A stretch of DNA of 64,000 bases from Bombella dulcis (GTDB lineage Bacteria > Pseudomonadota > Alphaproteobacteria > Acetobacterales > Acetobacteraceae): NCBI RefSeq assembly GCF_026385505.1, contig NZ_JANIDV010000004.1:155558-219557 (forward strand), written 5' to 3'. The notes beneath the pieces were generated by a model, which was not told the origin of the DNA, did not search any database, and was given only the letters and a program-made list of their open reading frames with translations. Numbering within the stretch: position 1 is the first letter of the stretch; every line of letters begins with the position of its first letter. Of the stretch, positions 37,237-47,235 are shown piece after piece. The position numbers and the translations under genes were made by a program.

Positions 37237-37299
37237 GGGTTTTTCAATGAAAAACCCAGACGGACCCTCATGCTGCCATGCATGAAACTCCAGTCTGGG
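37237..37299 (-). terminator. Terminator with an overlapping alternative hairpin downstream of slt
   Basis: On the minus strand CCCAGAC (37293-37299) pairs with GTCTGGG (37255-37261) around an inner CATGC/GCATG stem. The GGG end is followed directly by TTTTT (plus A at 37250-37254), a typical Rho-independent terminator for the lytic transglycosylase. The same GGGTTTTTC can instead pair with GAAAAACCC (37237-37257, 3-base loop), which would destroy the terminator. It lies 245 bases upstream of edd. Confidence 0.7.
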
Positions 37300-37337
37300 C
37301 TTTGCGAAACGGGCCTCTCGACATGCCGGGTCAGGCA

Positions 37338-39275
37338 TCAGCTGGGCGAGTCACGCCCCTGCTCCTCCTCCCGGAAGCTCGGCCACTGGCCATCAGCCAG
37401 GGACATGAGGGAAGGCGTGGCCACATGCAAGCGGCGGCCATACACCCAGTCATTGGTCAGGACATTCCGGACATACTGCCGGGTCTCCTGACTGGGCAGA
37501 CATTCAATATACATCAGCGGGTCCTGAAGGCCCTTCTGCCCGCTTTCCCACCGCAGGATGGCCTGCGGCCCCGCATTATAGGAAGCGAGAACCTTCAGCA
37601 GGGACGCTTCGTCACGCTGTTCGCCCTGGGCGATGCTGCGGGCCAGATAGAGCATGTAAAGCTGCCCCACCTCCAGATTATAGCCCGGCTCCCGGAGACG
37701 ACGCTGCATTGCCTGGTAGAAATCATTGCCGGATGCCACGGCCACGCTCTGGGGCAGGTGATACTGCTCACTGACAAAGCTGGCCGTCATCGGGCGGACC
37801 TGCATCATGCCATACGCCCCGGCCGAGGAAGATGCCAGAGGGTCAAAATTGGACTCCATCCGGGCCACGGCATAGACCAGTGCCGAGGACAGGCGGAACC
37901 CGTGATAGGGATGCAGGTCCGGCAATGGCCCGAGAACTTCCTTGTATTCCTTGTGATCCAGCCGTTCCAGGGCCTGCTGCATCTGGTCGGCCAGCACCCG
38001 CATCCCAGCCTTTCGCACGACCAGCTGAAGGGAATGGGCACGGACCGGATCGACCAGCGCATCCTGCCACATCTGCCGGGCCAGCATTTCGGCCCGCCCC
38101 TGCTCGCCAATCTGGATCAGGGCAAAAAGATGGGCACCCTCCTGCATGGAGGACACAACATTGATGTCCACCTCGCTCAGGACCGTCTGTTTTGCCCCTG
38201 CACGCCCGATATTCGACAGGGCACCTGACAACATCTCCGTCTGGGGATGTGCCGAATGCAGGAGACGCCCCGCCAGCAGGCCGTAGAAACTTTCACCCTG
38301 TATGGACGCCCGGTGCAGCCATGTCCGGTACAGGGACCGGTCCCCGTGCCTCTCGGCCACACGGCCTGCCCAGAAGGATGCCGCAGCCTGCACGTCACCA
38401 TCCGTCTGGTCGGCATTGGCCGCCGTCTCGAAGAGGCTGTAGGCCGCATCGAGCTGCCCTTCACGCCAGGCAGCCAGCCCCGCCACGAAGGCGGGCAGGC
38501 CGACCTTGTACTGTCCCTTCTCCAGCCCGGCAGAGCCAACCCTCAGGGCTGTCCGTGTATCTCCCTGGCTGAGAGCCTGCATGGCTATTTCGCCATGAAG
38601 CTGCGCTGCATAGGTTGGCGTCATGCCCGGTGTGCGGGAAAGCTGACTGAGGGCCTTGCGAACCCCGGCCTCACCTGAGGAGGCCTTGTCCAGCAGTTCC
38701 CGTTCCAGAAGCCCGTTGCGGATTAGTATCTGAGAAAAGGAGGTACCCCTATCCGACTGCTGAAAATCTAGTACATCCCCGTATCCAAATGAAGGTTGAT
38801 CATCCACGAAAGAACCTTTACGGAGCTGGCTCAGCCGATGCTTCAACAAGGAAGCATCAGGTAAATTGGGGTAATGTTGAAGCCAAACAGTCAGCTCAGT
38901 CACCGATGGATGAAACGCTGTGTTCAAATAACGTTCAGCCAAATAGTCTGGCAAAAGCAACTGTCCAGCCGTGCCATCTGTTCCCGACCCACGAGTCAAT
39001 TGCTCCAAACGAACCGCATTACCCTCACGAACTGCTGCAAAGAGTACGAGATAGTGCTCAGCCACAGAGGGAGGCAACGGATGCGGCAAAGAAGCCCCCT
39101 CTCTGTTGAGAAAACACGCATCACAACCCCAGCCACCTGAATGCTCAACTGCACGAGACGAAAGAGGAAATGTCTGCCCCTGCGCTGGGGAAACAGTGCA
39201 TCCCGCCAAAATAGCTGCGCTGAGAACGACGCCGGACCACATTGCGGGAGACCCACATGGAAATATCCATCGCAT
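37338..39275 (-). CDS. slt: Soluble lytic murein transglycosylase (lipoprotein)
   Basis: 645-aa enzyme cutting the MurNAc-GlcNAc bond of peptidoglycan with 1,6-anhydro ends. N-terminus: hydrophobic stretch with lipobox LAGC, so it is probably outer-membrane anchored. A long superhelical part of TPR-like helices covers residues 60-430. The SLT domain starts near residue 450 with the catalytic Glu in VARMESNFDP, then SSAGAYGMMQVRPMTA and YNAGPQAILRW. The first ~200 codons are more AT-rich than the rest. No good ribosome site is visible before the 39275 ATG; codon 12 (MWSGVV) is an alternative. Confidence 0.9.
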   Translation of the reverse strand: MRWIFPCGSPAMWSGVVLSAAILAGCTVSPAQGQTFPLSSRAVEHSGGWGCDACFLNREGASLPHPLPPSVAEHYLVLFAAVREGNAVRLEQLTRGSGTDGTAGQLLLPDYLAERYLNTAFHPSVTELTVWLQHYPNLPDASLLKHRLSQLRKGSFVDDQPSFGYGDVLDFQQSDRGTSFSQILIRNGLLERELLDKASSGEAGVRKALSQLSRTPGMTPTYAAQLHGEIAMQALSQGDTRTALRVGSAGLEKGQYKVGLPAFVAGLAAWREGQLDAAYSLFETAANADQTDGDVQAAASFWAGRVAERHGDRSLYRTWLHRASIQGESFYGLLAGRLLHSAHPQTEMLSGALSNIGRAGAKQTVLSEVDINVVSSMQEGAHLFALIQIGEQGRAEMLARQMWQDALVDPVRAHSLQLVVRKAGMRVLADQMQQALERLDHKEYKEVLGPLPDLHPYHGFRLSSALVYAVARMESNFDPLASSSAGAYGMMQVRPMTASFVSEQYHLPQSVAVASGNDFYQAMQRRLREPGYNLEVGQLYMLYLARSIAQGEQRDEASLLKVLASYNAGPQAILRWESGQKGLQDPLMYIECLPSQETRQYVRNVLTNDWVYGRRLHVATPSLMSLADGQWPSFREEEQGRDSPS

Positions 39276-39531
39276 AATGCCGGTGGACTAACCCGCTTTT
39301 GCGCCTCTGGCAACCCTTGACGTTTAAGCAAAAAATTCCAGTGTGCCTTTCATGCTAATATCTCCCTAGTGAGGAATCCAGAATATTCTTCTGATTTTAC
39401 ACACTGTTAGTGTTTTTTTTACGGTTCACTTCCGGTATTATTAAAGAATAACCAATTTTACTCTCATCTCCACATTCCACCCCTCCATCAGGGAGCATGA
39501 CAAGATGCGAATCGGAATTGCGACTCCACGC

Positions 39532-40347
39532 TCATGCTTCCGGAAACAAGGTCCCGGCCAAAAGAAGCATGTCCGCCCAGAGGGTCTTCCGGCGTCCCGC
39601 ATTCCCGCCAAGCTGGGCCGGGTGCCAGAGGGGTAGTAACGGCACCTTCTCTTCCAAGCCGGGAATATCCGCCTCATGCCAGCGGCCACGCAGCTGGCTC
39701 AGACGGGAATTTTTCTGCAGCAGCATCCATGCCGGGGTTGCCCCCATCGTCACGATCCGCCTGGGCTTTGCCAGAGCGACCGCCCTCTGCAGAACCGGCA
39801 GACAGGCTTCCAGATCACGCTGCGAAACACGCTGGCCGCCCGGCGGCCGCCACGGAATGGCCGGAGCCATGGAAAGCTGCGCCCGCTCCAACCCCGCTGA
39901 CGCCAGAATCCTGTCCAGAAGAGTCCCCATCGCCCCTGCAAACAAGATGCCATGACGGTCCTCATCCTCATTGGGCACCTCCCCCACCAGCAGAAACGGT
40001 GCCCCCTCCACCAGAACCGGTGCCAGATGATGTTTGGCCATACGCATCAGACTGATACCCGGAAGATTCAGACTGGCTTTCATGAGGGCCTCAACATCCG
40101 GGGCACCGGCAATCTCTGCCAGAACAGCTTCCCGGCTTTTCAGACCCTGGCGGGGAGCCTGCTGCTGTGTCACCTGCTGCCTCACCGGAGGGGCGGGCCG
40201 TGTCTCCCTGGCCCGGATGGACGATACGGGACTGTCCTCCCAGACATCCCACGGCATGTCCTCCATGATGCCATCCACACCCCATTCCTGATGCAGGCGG
40301 AGGGCTGCAAGAACATCCTGAGCAGGAAGTGCCGGGGAAGATGCCAT
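39532..40347 (-). CDS. Uracil-DNA glycosylase superfamily protein, cysteine-poor
   Basis: 271-aa UDG-fold protein. VLVEGAPFLLVGEVPNEDEDRHGILFAGAMG matches motif A of family 4/5 enzymes in position, but the usual GEAPG is changed to GEVPN. Motif B is LWHPAQLGGNAGRRKTLWADM near the C-terminus (HPA in place of HPS/HPA variants). The protein contains only one cysteine (EACLPVL), so the four ligands of the family 4 iron-sulphur cluster are missing. It may be a divergent or altered-specificity repair enzyme. The start at 40347 (MASSPALP) has AAAGGA 13 bases upstream; 40371 (GTG) is possible. It is divergent from ispE. Confidence 0.75.
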   Translation of the reverse strand: MASSPALPAQDVLAALRLHQEWGVDGIMEDMPWDVWEDSPVSSIRARETRPAPPVRQQVTQQQAPRQGLKSREAVLAEIAGAPDVEALMKASLNLPGISLMRMAKHHLAPVLVEGAPFLLVGEVPNEDEDRHGILFAGAMGTLLDRILASAGLERAQLSMAPAIPWRPPGGQRVSQRDLEACLPVLQRAVALAKPRRIVTMGATPAWMLLQKNSRLSQLRGRWHEADIPGLEEKVPLLPLWHPAQLGGNAGRRKTLWADMLLLAGTLFPEA

Positions 40348-40480
40348 AGTGAACAAGAATCCTTTCGTCACGATTCCGGAGGATGGAGACGCCGGATACG
40401 CCTCCTCATGGCCTTTGATCGCCCAATTTGTTACATAGCCTCATCTCAAATGAACACCCCTCACCCGGAGTTGCCCTGTC

Positions 40481-41377
40481 ATGGCTCTGCTTCAGGATAT
40501 GGCCCACGCCAAGATCAATCTGTTTCTCCATGTCACGGGCCGTCGTGATGATGGTTACCATCTGCTGGACAGTCTGGCCGTCTTCGCCGGTGCAGGCGAT
40601 CATGTCACCCTCTCCGCCACCACACCGGATGATGAGGACAGCCTCACAGTTCAGGGGCCTTTCTCGGAGGGGCTGGAAGCCGACAGTAACAACCTTATCC
40701 TGAAGGCCGCACGATCCCTGCGGCACGAAATGGGAACGACAGGCCGGACACTCCCCGCTACCGCCCTGCGGCTGGAAAAGCACCTCCCCGTGGCTTCAGG
40801 CATTGGCGGCGGGTCCGCCGATGCAGCCTGCGCCCTGCGGCTGCTCACCCGTTACTGGCATCTCCCGGCAGACATGGCCACCAGGGCAGCCCCCACCCTT
40901 GGAGCGGATGTTCCCGTCTGTCTGGTACAGAAAGCCACACGCATGGAAGGCATTGGCGACATACTGACACCCGCTCCTTCCCTGCCGGAAATGGGCATCC
41001 TGCTGGTCAATCCGGGCGTCAGCGTCTCCACACCCAGCATCTTCAGGAGACTGGCGGCCACGGGCGGCATCACCGTCCGCCCATCTCTTTCTTTCCCGGA
41101 AGCAGGCTGGCCGACGCTGGACGCCCTCATTGCGTTCCTCCGAACCACGGAAAACGACCTCCAGCCCCATGCCATCGCTCAGGAACCTGTCATCGCCACG
41201 GTGCTGGAGCAGCTTGCGGCTCTCCCGGATGTCCGGTTCAGCCGCATGAGCGGCTCCGGAGCCACATGCTTCGCCCTGTTCGACAGTGCCGAAAAAGCCG
41301 CCGAAGCCGCACGGCATCTTGCCCGACAGGACGCCGCCAGAGACTGGTGGCACTGGGCCGGACCTGTCCTGCCCTGA
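40481..41377 (+). CDS. ispE: 4-diphosphocytidyl-2-C-methyl-D-erythritol kinase
   Basis: 298-aa GHMP kinase of the MEP isoprenoid pathway, phosphorylating CDP-methylerythritol. AHAKINLFLHVTGRRDDGYH at the N-terminus contains the catalytic-site Lys, and the glycine-rich ATP loop PVASGIGGGSADAA lies near residue 105; GADVPVC and MSGSGATCFALF follow, all family hallmarks. A GGAG lies about ten bases upstream of the ATG. It ends at a strong terminator shared with the convergent gene at 41439. Confidence 0.95.
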   Translation: MALLQDMAHAKINLFLHVTGRRDDGYHLLDSLAVFAGAGDHVTLSATTPDDEDSLTVQGPFSEGLEADSNNLILKAARSLRHEMGTTGRTLPATALRLEKHLPVASGIGGGSADAACALRLLTRYWHLPADMATRAAPTLGADVPVCLVQKATRMEGIGDILTPAPSLPEMGILLVNPGVSVSTPSIFRRLAATGGITVRPSLSFPEAGWPTLDALIAFLRTTENDLQPHAIAQEPVIATVLEQLAALPDVRFSRMSGSGATCFALFDSAEKAAEAARHLARQDAARDWWHWAGPVLP

Positions 41378-41391
41378 CCCGCTCTCAACAA

Positions 41392-41420
41392 AAAAGGCCC
41401 GCCATGAGAGCGGGCCTTTT
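41392..41420. terminator. Bidirectional terminator between ispE and the repeat protein
   Basis: AAAAGGCCCGC / GCGGGCCTTTT, an 11-bp perfect stem with a 7-base loop and A/T runs at both ends, serving the plus-strand ispE and the minus-strand gene that ends at 41439. Confidence 0.9.
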
Positions 41421-41438
41421 CATCGTCTCAGAAAGAGT

Positions 41439-42155
41439 TTACTGGGCCGTTTTCAGACGGTTGTTACATTCAGAATAATACCCGCCGCCCTTCTGTATCC
41501 ATTTCAGGCTGCCATTGCGGCCGGTGCTCTTGTTGGCATTATACTGTGCCAGACAGGTCTGCATCCGGGCTTTCCCCGGTGTAAGCGATGCAAACTCGGG
41601 AGACACACGGGCCGGGAACACGACGTTGCCACTGGCAACCGGAGCGGCTGCCGCAGCAGGAGCCGCCGTGGAAGCGGAGGGCGTGCCGGTCGCAGCCGGA
41701 GCAGAGGCCGGGGCCTGTGCCGGTGCAGCCGTCCCGTTACAGTGGCTCTGTTTGAAGTCGCCGTACTTCTGTCCATTCAGCGTGCCAGCCCTCTTAGCAT
41801 CACTGAAGGCCCGATGACAGGCCATGAAAGACAGCTTGCCCGTTGCCGGGGCAGGAGCGGCTGCCGCAGCAGGAGCCGCCGTGGAAGCGGAGGGCGTGCC
41901 GGTCGCAGCCGGAGCAGAGGCCGGGGCCTGTGCCGGTGCAGCCGTCCCGTTACAGTGGCTCTGTTTGAAGTCGCCGTACTTCTGTCCATTCAGTGTGCCA
42001 GCCCTCTTGGCATCACTGAAGGCCCGGTGACAGGCCATGAAAGACAGCTTGCCCGTTGTCGGGGCAGAAGCGGAAGCAGGGGCCGCAGCCAGTGCAGCCG
42101 TGCCACCCAGCATGGAACAGGCCACCAAAGGCAGGCACAGTCGTGTCAGCTTCAT
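41439..42155 (-). CDS. Exported Cys-containing repeat protein with Ala/Pro linkers
   Basis: 238-aa secreted protein, family not named with certainty (small Cys domains of this kind occur in alphaproteobacteria and resemble PsiF-type repeats). After a signal peptide (LVACSMLGGTAALAAAPA) come two near-identical units of 71 residues. Each has a helix-rich Cys domain (FMACHRAFSDAKRAGTLNGQ, then KYGDFKQSHCNG) and a long Ala/Pro/Ser linker. A third, diverged domain (MQTCLAQYNANKS ... GGGYYSECN) ends the protein. Start at 42155 (MKLTRL) has GAGGA about nine bases upstream. It probably sits in the periplasm or on the surface. Confidence 0.78.
   Translation of the reverse strand: MKLTRLCLPLVACSMLGGTAALAAAPASASAPTTGKLSFMACHRAFSDAKRAGTLNGQKYGDFKQSHCNGTAAPAQAPASAPAATGTPSASTAAPAAAAAPAPATGKLSFMACHRAFSDAKRAGTLNGQKYGDFKQSHCNGTAAPAQAPASAPAATGTPSASTAAPAAAAAPVASGNVVFPARVSPEFASLTPGKARMQTCLAQYNANKSTGRNGSLKWIQKGGGYYSECNNRLKTAQ
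41641..42066 (-). repeat. 213-bp in-frame tandem duplication inside the exported repeat gene
   Basis: Copies 41641-41853 and 41854-42066 differ at only about four positions (for example CAGCGTG against CAGTGTG, TTAGCATC against TTGGCATC). 213 bases equal 71 codons, so each copy adds one Cys domain plus one Ala/Pro linker. Confidence 0.95.
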
Positions 42156-42268
42156 GAATTCAATCCTCACATCTCATGATTACGTGGCGATCATAACAGG
42201 CATGGGCCAAAAAGACCCGCACCCTTTTTCATCCAGCCCGTAAATCACCCGGTCCTGATTTCCATAAA

Positions 42269-42299
42269 GCTGTCCTGCCCCGGCAGGAGACAGGACAGC
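42269..42299 (-). terminator. Terminator after amtB
   Basis: Minus strand GCTGTCCTG / CAGGACAGC 9-bp stem with a large loop, followed by TTTAT, located 12 bases past the amtB stop. Confidence 0.7.
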
Positions 42300-42310
42300 C
42301 TACGGATGTG

Positions 42311-43581
42311 TCAGTTCAGGCGTTCGCCATGCTGGGTCAGGTCCAGACCCACCTGCTCTTCCTCGGCGGAAACACGCATCCCGATCAGCCTGTCCACAAC
42401 CCAGAAGATCACGGCCGTCACCACGACGGACCAGACGATGGTGACACCCACAGCCTCAGCCTGACGAAGAAGCTGCGCCCAGCCCCCGCTGATGCCAGCC
42501 GGGCTGGAAGGTGTGGCAGAAAGCGGCCCATAGGCGAATACGCCCGTCAGCAGGGCACCGACGATGCCTCCCACACCATGCACACCGAAAGCATCCAGAC
42601 TGTCATCATAGCCCAGCCTGTTCTTCAGGACGGCAGCACTGTAGAAACAGATGCCACCAGCAGCCAGCCCGATGACAAGGGCACCGCCAGGCAGGACAAA
42701 ACCGGCGGCCGGGGTCACGGCCACAAGGCCCGCCACCACACCGGAGATGATCCCCAGTGCCGTCGGCTTGCCATGCCGCCACCATTCCACCAGCATCCAG
42801 CCCATGCCACCGCCAGCCGCAGCGACCTGCGTCGTCAGCATGGCCATACCGGCACGCCCGTTCGCCCCCAGTGCCGACCCAGCATTGAAGCCGAACCAGC
42901 CCACCCAGAGCAGGGACGCCCCGATAATGGCATAGGCCAGATTATGCGGGGACATGTCATCACGATGCAGCCCGTACCGGCGGCCGATCATGATGGCGCA
43001 GACCAGACCGGCCACACCGGAATTGATGTGAACGACCGTACCACCTGCAAAATCCACGGCACCGAGACCGGCCACCCAGCCCAGCGGACTCCAGACCCAG
43101 TGAGCAATGGGGGAATAGACCAGCAGGGACCAGAGAACGGTGAACACGCACAGGCCCGCAAACCGGACACGGCCCGCAAAAGCCCCCGTCAGAAGAGCCG
43201 GAGTGATGATGGCAAAGGTCATCTGATACATCAGATAGACACTCTCGGGGATGGTCATGGGCGTTTCTGCCGGAGTGCCCGCCCCCAGCGTGAAGGCACC
43301 GTCAACACCCTGATGGATGTGATCCGCAATGCCCCGCAGGAAGAAACGGGACAGGTCCCCGATCCATGCCGTACCGGTCGAGAAGGCCAGACTGTAGCCC
43401 AGCACCATCCAGACGATGCTGACAATGCAGCAGATGCCGAAAGACTGGATCATGGTGGACAGCACATTCTTCCGCCGCACCATCCCGGCATAGAACAGGG
43501 CAAGGCCGGGAACGGTCATCAGCAGGACCAGAGCCGTGCTGACCAGCATCCATGCGGTATCACCCGTATCAATCGCACGCA

Positions 43582-43582
<1 letters not shown>
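42311..43582 (-). CDS. amtB: Ammonium transporter
   Basis: 423-aa trimeric Amt channel with 11 membrane helices. Family signatures: GDTAWMLVSTALVLLMTVPGLALFYAGM at the N-terminus, DFAGGTVVHINSGVAGLVCA near residue 180, and a conserved His pair (HIN in helix 5 and FGVHGVGGIVGALLTG in helix 10). It conducts NH3/NH4+ and is closed by GlnK. Its ATG overlaps the glnK stop by one base (TGATG), the classic glnK-amtB pair that senses nitrogen. There is no cleaved signal peptide. Confidence 0.96.
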
Positions 43583-45332
<1,750 letters not shown>

Positions 45333-45349
45333 AAAAACTGCGATCATTT

Positions 45350-46156
45350 ATGGCCGATTTTCTCGACACCTTTCCTGATTCCTCATCAGACCCCGAATTT
45401 CTGGACAGATTCTGGTCCGTCATGCAGACACAGGCCTGCGGCTGTGCCGATGCGCTGATCCGGGACCTGTTCGCCGTCAACATCTGCAATCATGCTGATT
45501 TTGCCTCTGCCCTGGCCTCGCTGATCAGCACCAAGCTGACCGACCGTGCCATGTCGGAACAGACCCTGATGGAGCTGACTGCCTCCATACTGAAGGCTGA
45601 CCCCGCCATCACACGGGCTGCCGCCTCGGATATCGTGGCCACTCTCCAGAGAGACCCGGCCTGCCCGGACCTCGCCACGCCCTTCCTGTTCTTCAAGGGA
45701 TTCCACGCCTTACAGGCCTACCGCATCTCCCATCACCTCTGGAAAGCAGGCCGCAGGCCACTGGCCTATCACTTCCAGAGCCGCGTGAATGAAAAATTCG
45801 GCATCGACATTCACCCTGCCGCCCAGATCGGCCAGCGCATCACGATCGACCACGGCACGGGCATTGTCATCGGGGAGACCACCATCATTGAAGATGACGT
45901 GTCCCTTTTCCAGAGTGTCACCCTTGGTGGCACCGGAAAGAATGGCGGGCAGCGTCATCCCATCATCCGTCAGGGCTGCCTGATCGGGGCTGGAGCGAAA
46001 ATCCTGGGCCATCTGGAAATCGGTGCCCATGCCCGTGTCGGGGCGGCTTCGGTCGTGCTAGGCAATGTCCCGTCCCGTGCCACGGCCGTCGGCAACCCTG
46101 CCCGCATCGTCCGCTTCGGCGACATGGATCAGGATTTCACGAACTATCAGATATGA
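45350..46156 (+). CDS. cysE: Serine O-acetyltransferase
   Basis: 268-aa enzyme acetylating L-serine, first step of cysteine synthesis. The N-terminal helical domain spans residues 1-150. The left-handed beta-helix begins about residue 155 with VNEKFGIDIHPAAQIGQ and continues DHGTGIVIGETTIIEDDVSLFQSVTLGGTGKNGGQRHP (catalytic His in the first DHGTGI stretch). Tail residues include VLGNVPSRATAVGNPARIV. Its stop overlaps the next gene, an AT-rich PIN protein, by ATGA, an odd partner for a housekeeping gene. Confidence 0.95.
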   Translation: MADFLDTFPDSSSDPEFLDRFWSVMQTQACGCADALIRDLFAVNICNHADFASALASLISTKLTDRAMSEQTLMELTASILKADPAITRAAASDIVATLQRDPACPDLATPFLFFKGFHALQAYRISHHLWKAGRRPLAYHFQSRVNEKFGIDIHPAAQIGQRITIDHGTGIVIGETTIIEDDVSLFQSVTLGGTGKNGGQRHPIIRQGCLIGAGAKILGHLEIGAHARVGAASVVLGNVPSRATAVGNPARIVRFGDMDQDFTNYQI

Positions 46157-46809
46157 AAAAGTCTCTTGAATACTTCTTCGCCACACATCCCTCCAGAGCC
46201 GAAGAGGCTTGGGATACTGCTATGCTAAGCGTTGATACGAATGTTCTGCTTGGAATGTTCCGTTTAACGAATGATACCGCAAACAAACTTATGCAGACTC
46301 TTGAAGAGTGCGCCTCTTTAAAAGAAAAAAATCTCTTCCTAACAAAACAGGTCCTAATCGAATTCAAAAGTAATATTCGTATGGCCATGAAATATGCACA
46401 TGACCAATTCAAAAAGTCAGAAGAGTTTCTAGAAAATTCAAAAAACAAACTAAAATCAGATATTTATGGACATCTAAAATCAAGCGGAATTATTCCAGAG
46501 AAAACTATTAAAAGACTCAAGAAATCCATGAATAAAGAAATAGATCTCGTAATCTCAGAGCTAAAAGAATCACAAAAATCATCAGAGTATAATCTGGAAT
46601 CACGCTTAAAGATTGTAGAACGTTTACAGGAGATATTTTCAGATAAAGTTCTGACACATGAGATTCCTTCCCAAGAAGATGCCCAAAAATTAATCAAAGA
46701 CGGCCACGCCCCTAGTGGAAAAGACTCCCAAAAACCCTCCTCTATATCTCAAGCTGGAGATGCAATAATCTGGCTTGAGTTAATAGAACATGCAAAAATC
46801 TTATCATAA
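46153..46809 (+). CDS. PIN-like domain protein (possibly truncated), AT-rich
   Basis: 218-aa protein with an N-terminal PIN-like nuclease signature: SVDTNVLLGMFRL (first acidic site Asp29), KQVLIEFKSNI, then a long Lys/Glu-rich coiled stretch (residues 75-165), and SQAGDAIIWLELIEH with a further acidic site near the C-terminus. PIN_8-type proteins are usually longer, with a further DDxKxDW motif after GDAIIW; here a stop follows AKILS, though in-frame codons continue for about 40 more. It may be truncated by a nonsense mutation. It is about 35% GC, unlike cysE (ATGA overlap), indicating transfer. Toxin-like RNase function is inferred. Confidence 0.7.
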   Translation: MKKSLEYFFATHPSRAEEAWDTAMLSVDTNVLLGMFRLTNDTANKLMQTLEECASLKEKNLFLTKQVLIEFKSNIRMAMKYAHDQFKKSEEFLENSKNKLKSDIYGHLKSSGIIPEKTIKRLKKSMNKEIDLVISELKESQKSSEYNLESRLKIVERLQEIFSDKVLTHEIPSQEDAQKLIKDGHAPSGKDSQKPSSISQAGDAIIWLELIEHAKILS

Positions 46810-47167
46810 GACAAAAAAATTCCACAATATCACTATTACAACATAAAAAATTTAGAAGATAATTATAAAATAATAGAAAAAGCCCTTCTTTCAGAGCGAA
46901 TAATAGATAATTATAAAGAATCTAGATGAAATATACAAAAATACAGAAATTGAAAAAATGTTCTCTGCCTTCTATCCCAAAATTAATCCTCGTAAGCCTA
47001 AATGACGTCTACCCTTCCTCAAACTTATCCCCAGTTCAGGGGACAGGTCGGGGCATCATCCTGTGCGCTGAGCCGGGAGAAATGTGGACAGATTCAGGGG
47101 ACTCCTGAAAGTCCGCTCCATGTGGCTGTTGATGAGTCATTCCGGAACATACGGCGCATATATAAAA
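46810..47167. other. AT-rich spacer after the PIN gene
   Basis: About 360 bases. The first part continues in frame with the PIN gene (possible lost C-terminal codons to a stop near 46929). Near 47020-47110 a GC-richer segment contains two similar TTCAGGGGAC motifs and a TTCAGG-GGA-CTCCTGAA inverted repeat; I see no gene in it. It could be a mobile-element scrap. Confidence 0.45.
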
Positions 47168-47200
47168 GGGCCGGACAGTACCTCCGCACCCGTCCGGCCC
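47168..47200 (-). terminator. Terminator of the aldose epimerase gene
   Basis: Minus strand: GGGCCGGAC / GTCCGGCCC 9-bp stem with a 15-base loop, followed by TTTTATA. It lies 35 bases past the epimerase stop. Confidence 0.8.
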
Positions 47201-47235
47201 CTTCTTTCAGATCAGGACCATGAAGGCCCCGGACC

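Noticed and set aside
39399..39420. Plus-strand terminator ACACT/AGTGT with T8 between slt and udg
   Set aside because: Stem of only five A/T-rich pairs and no plus-strand gene upstream to terminate.
41286..42179. 297-aa plus-strand Arg/Gly/Ser-rich frame over the exported repeat gene
   Set aside because: Its repeats are the reverse of the duplicated Ala/Pro linkers; the minus strand has signal peptide, ribosome site and Cys domains.
47020..47110. Insertion sequence ends
   Set aside because: Two similar TTCAGGGGAC motifs and a small palindrome are present, but no transposase frame or flanking duplication could be found.
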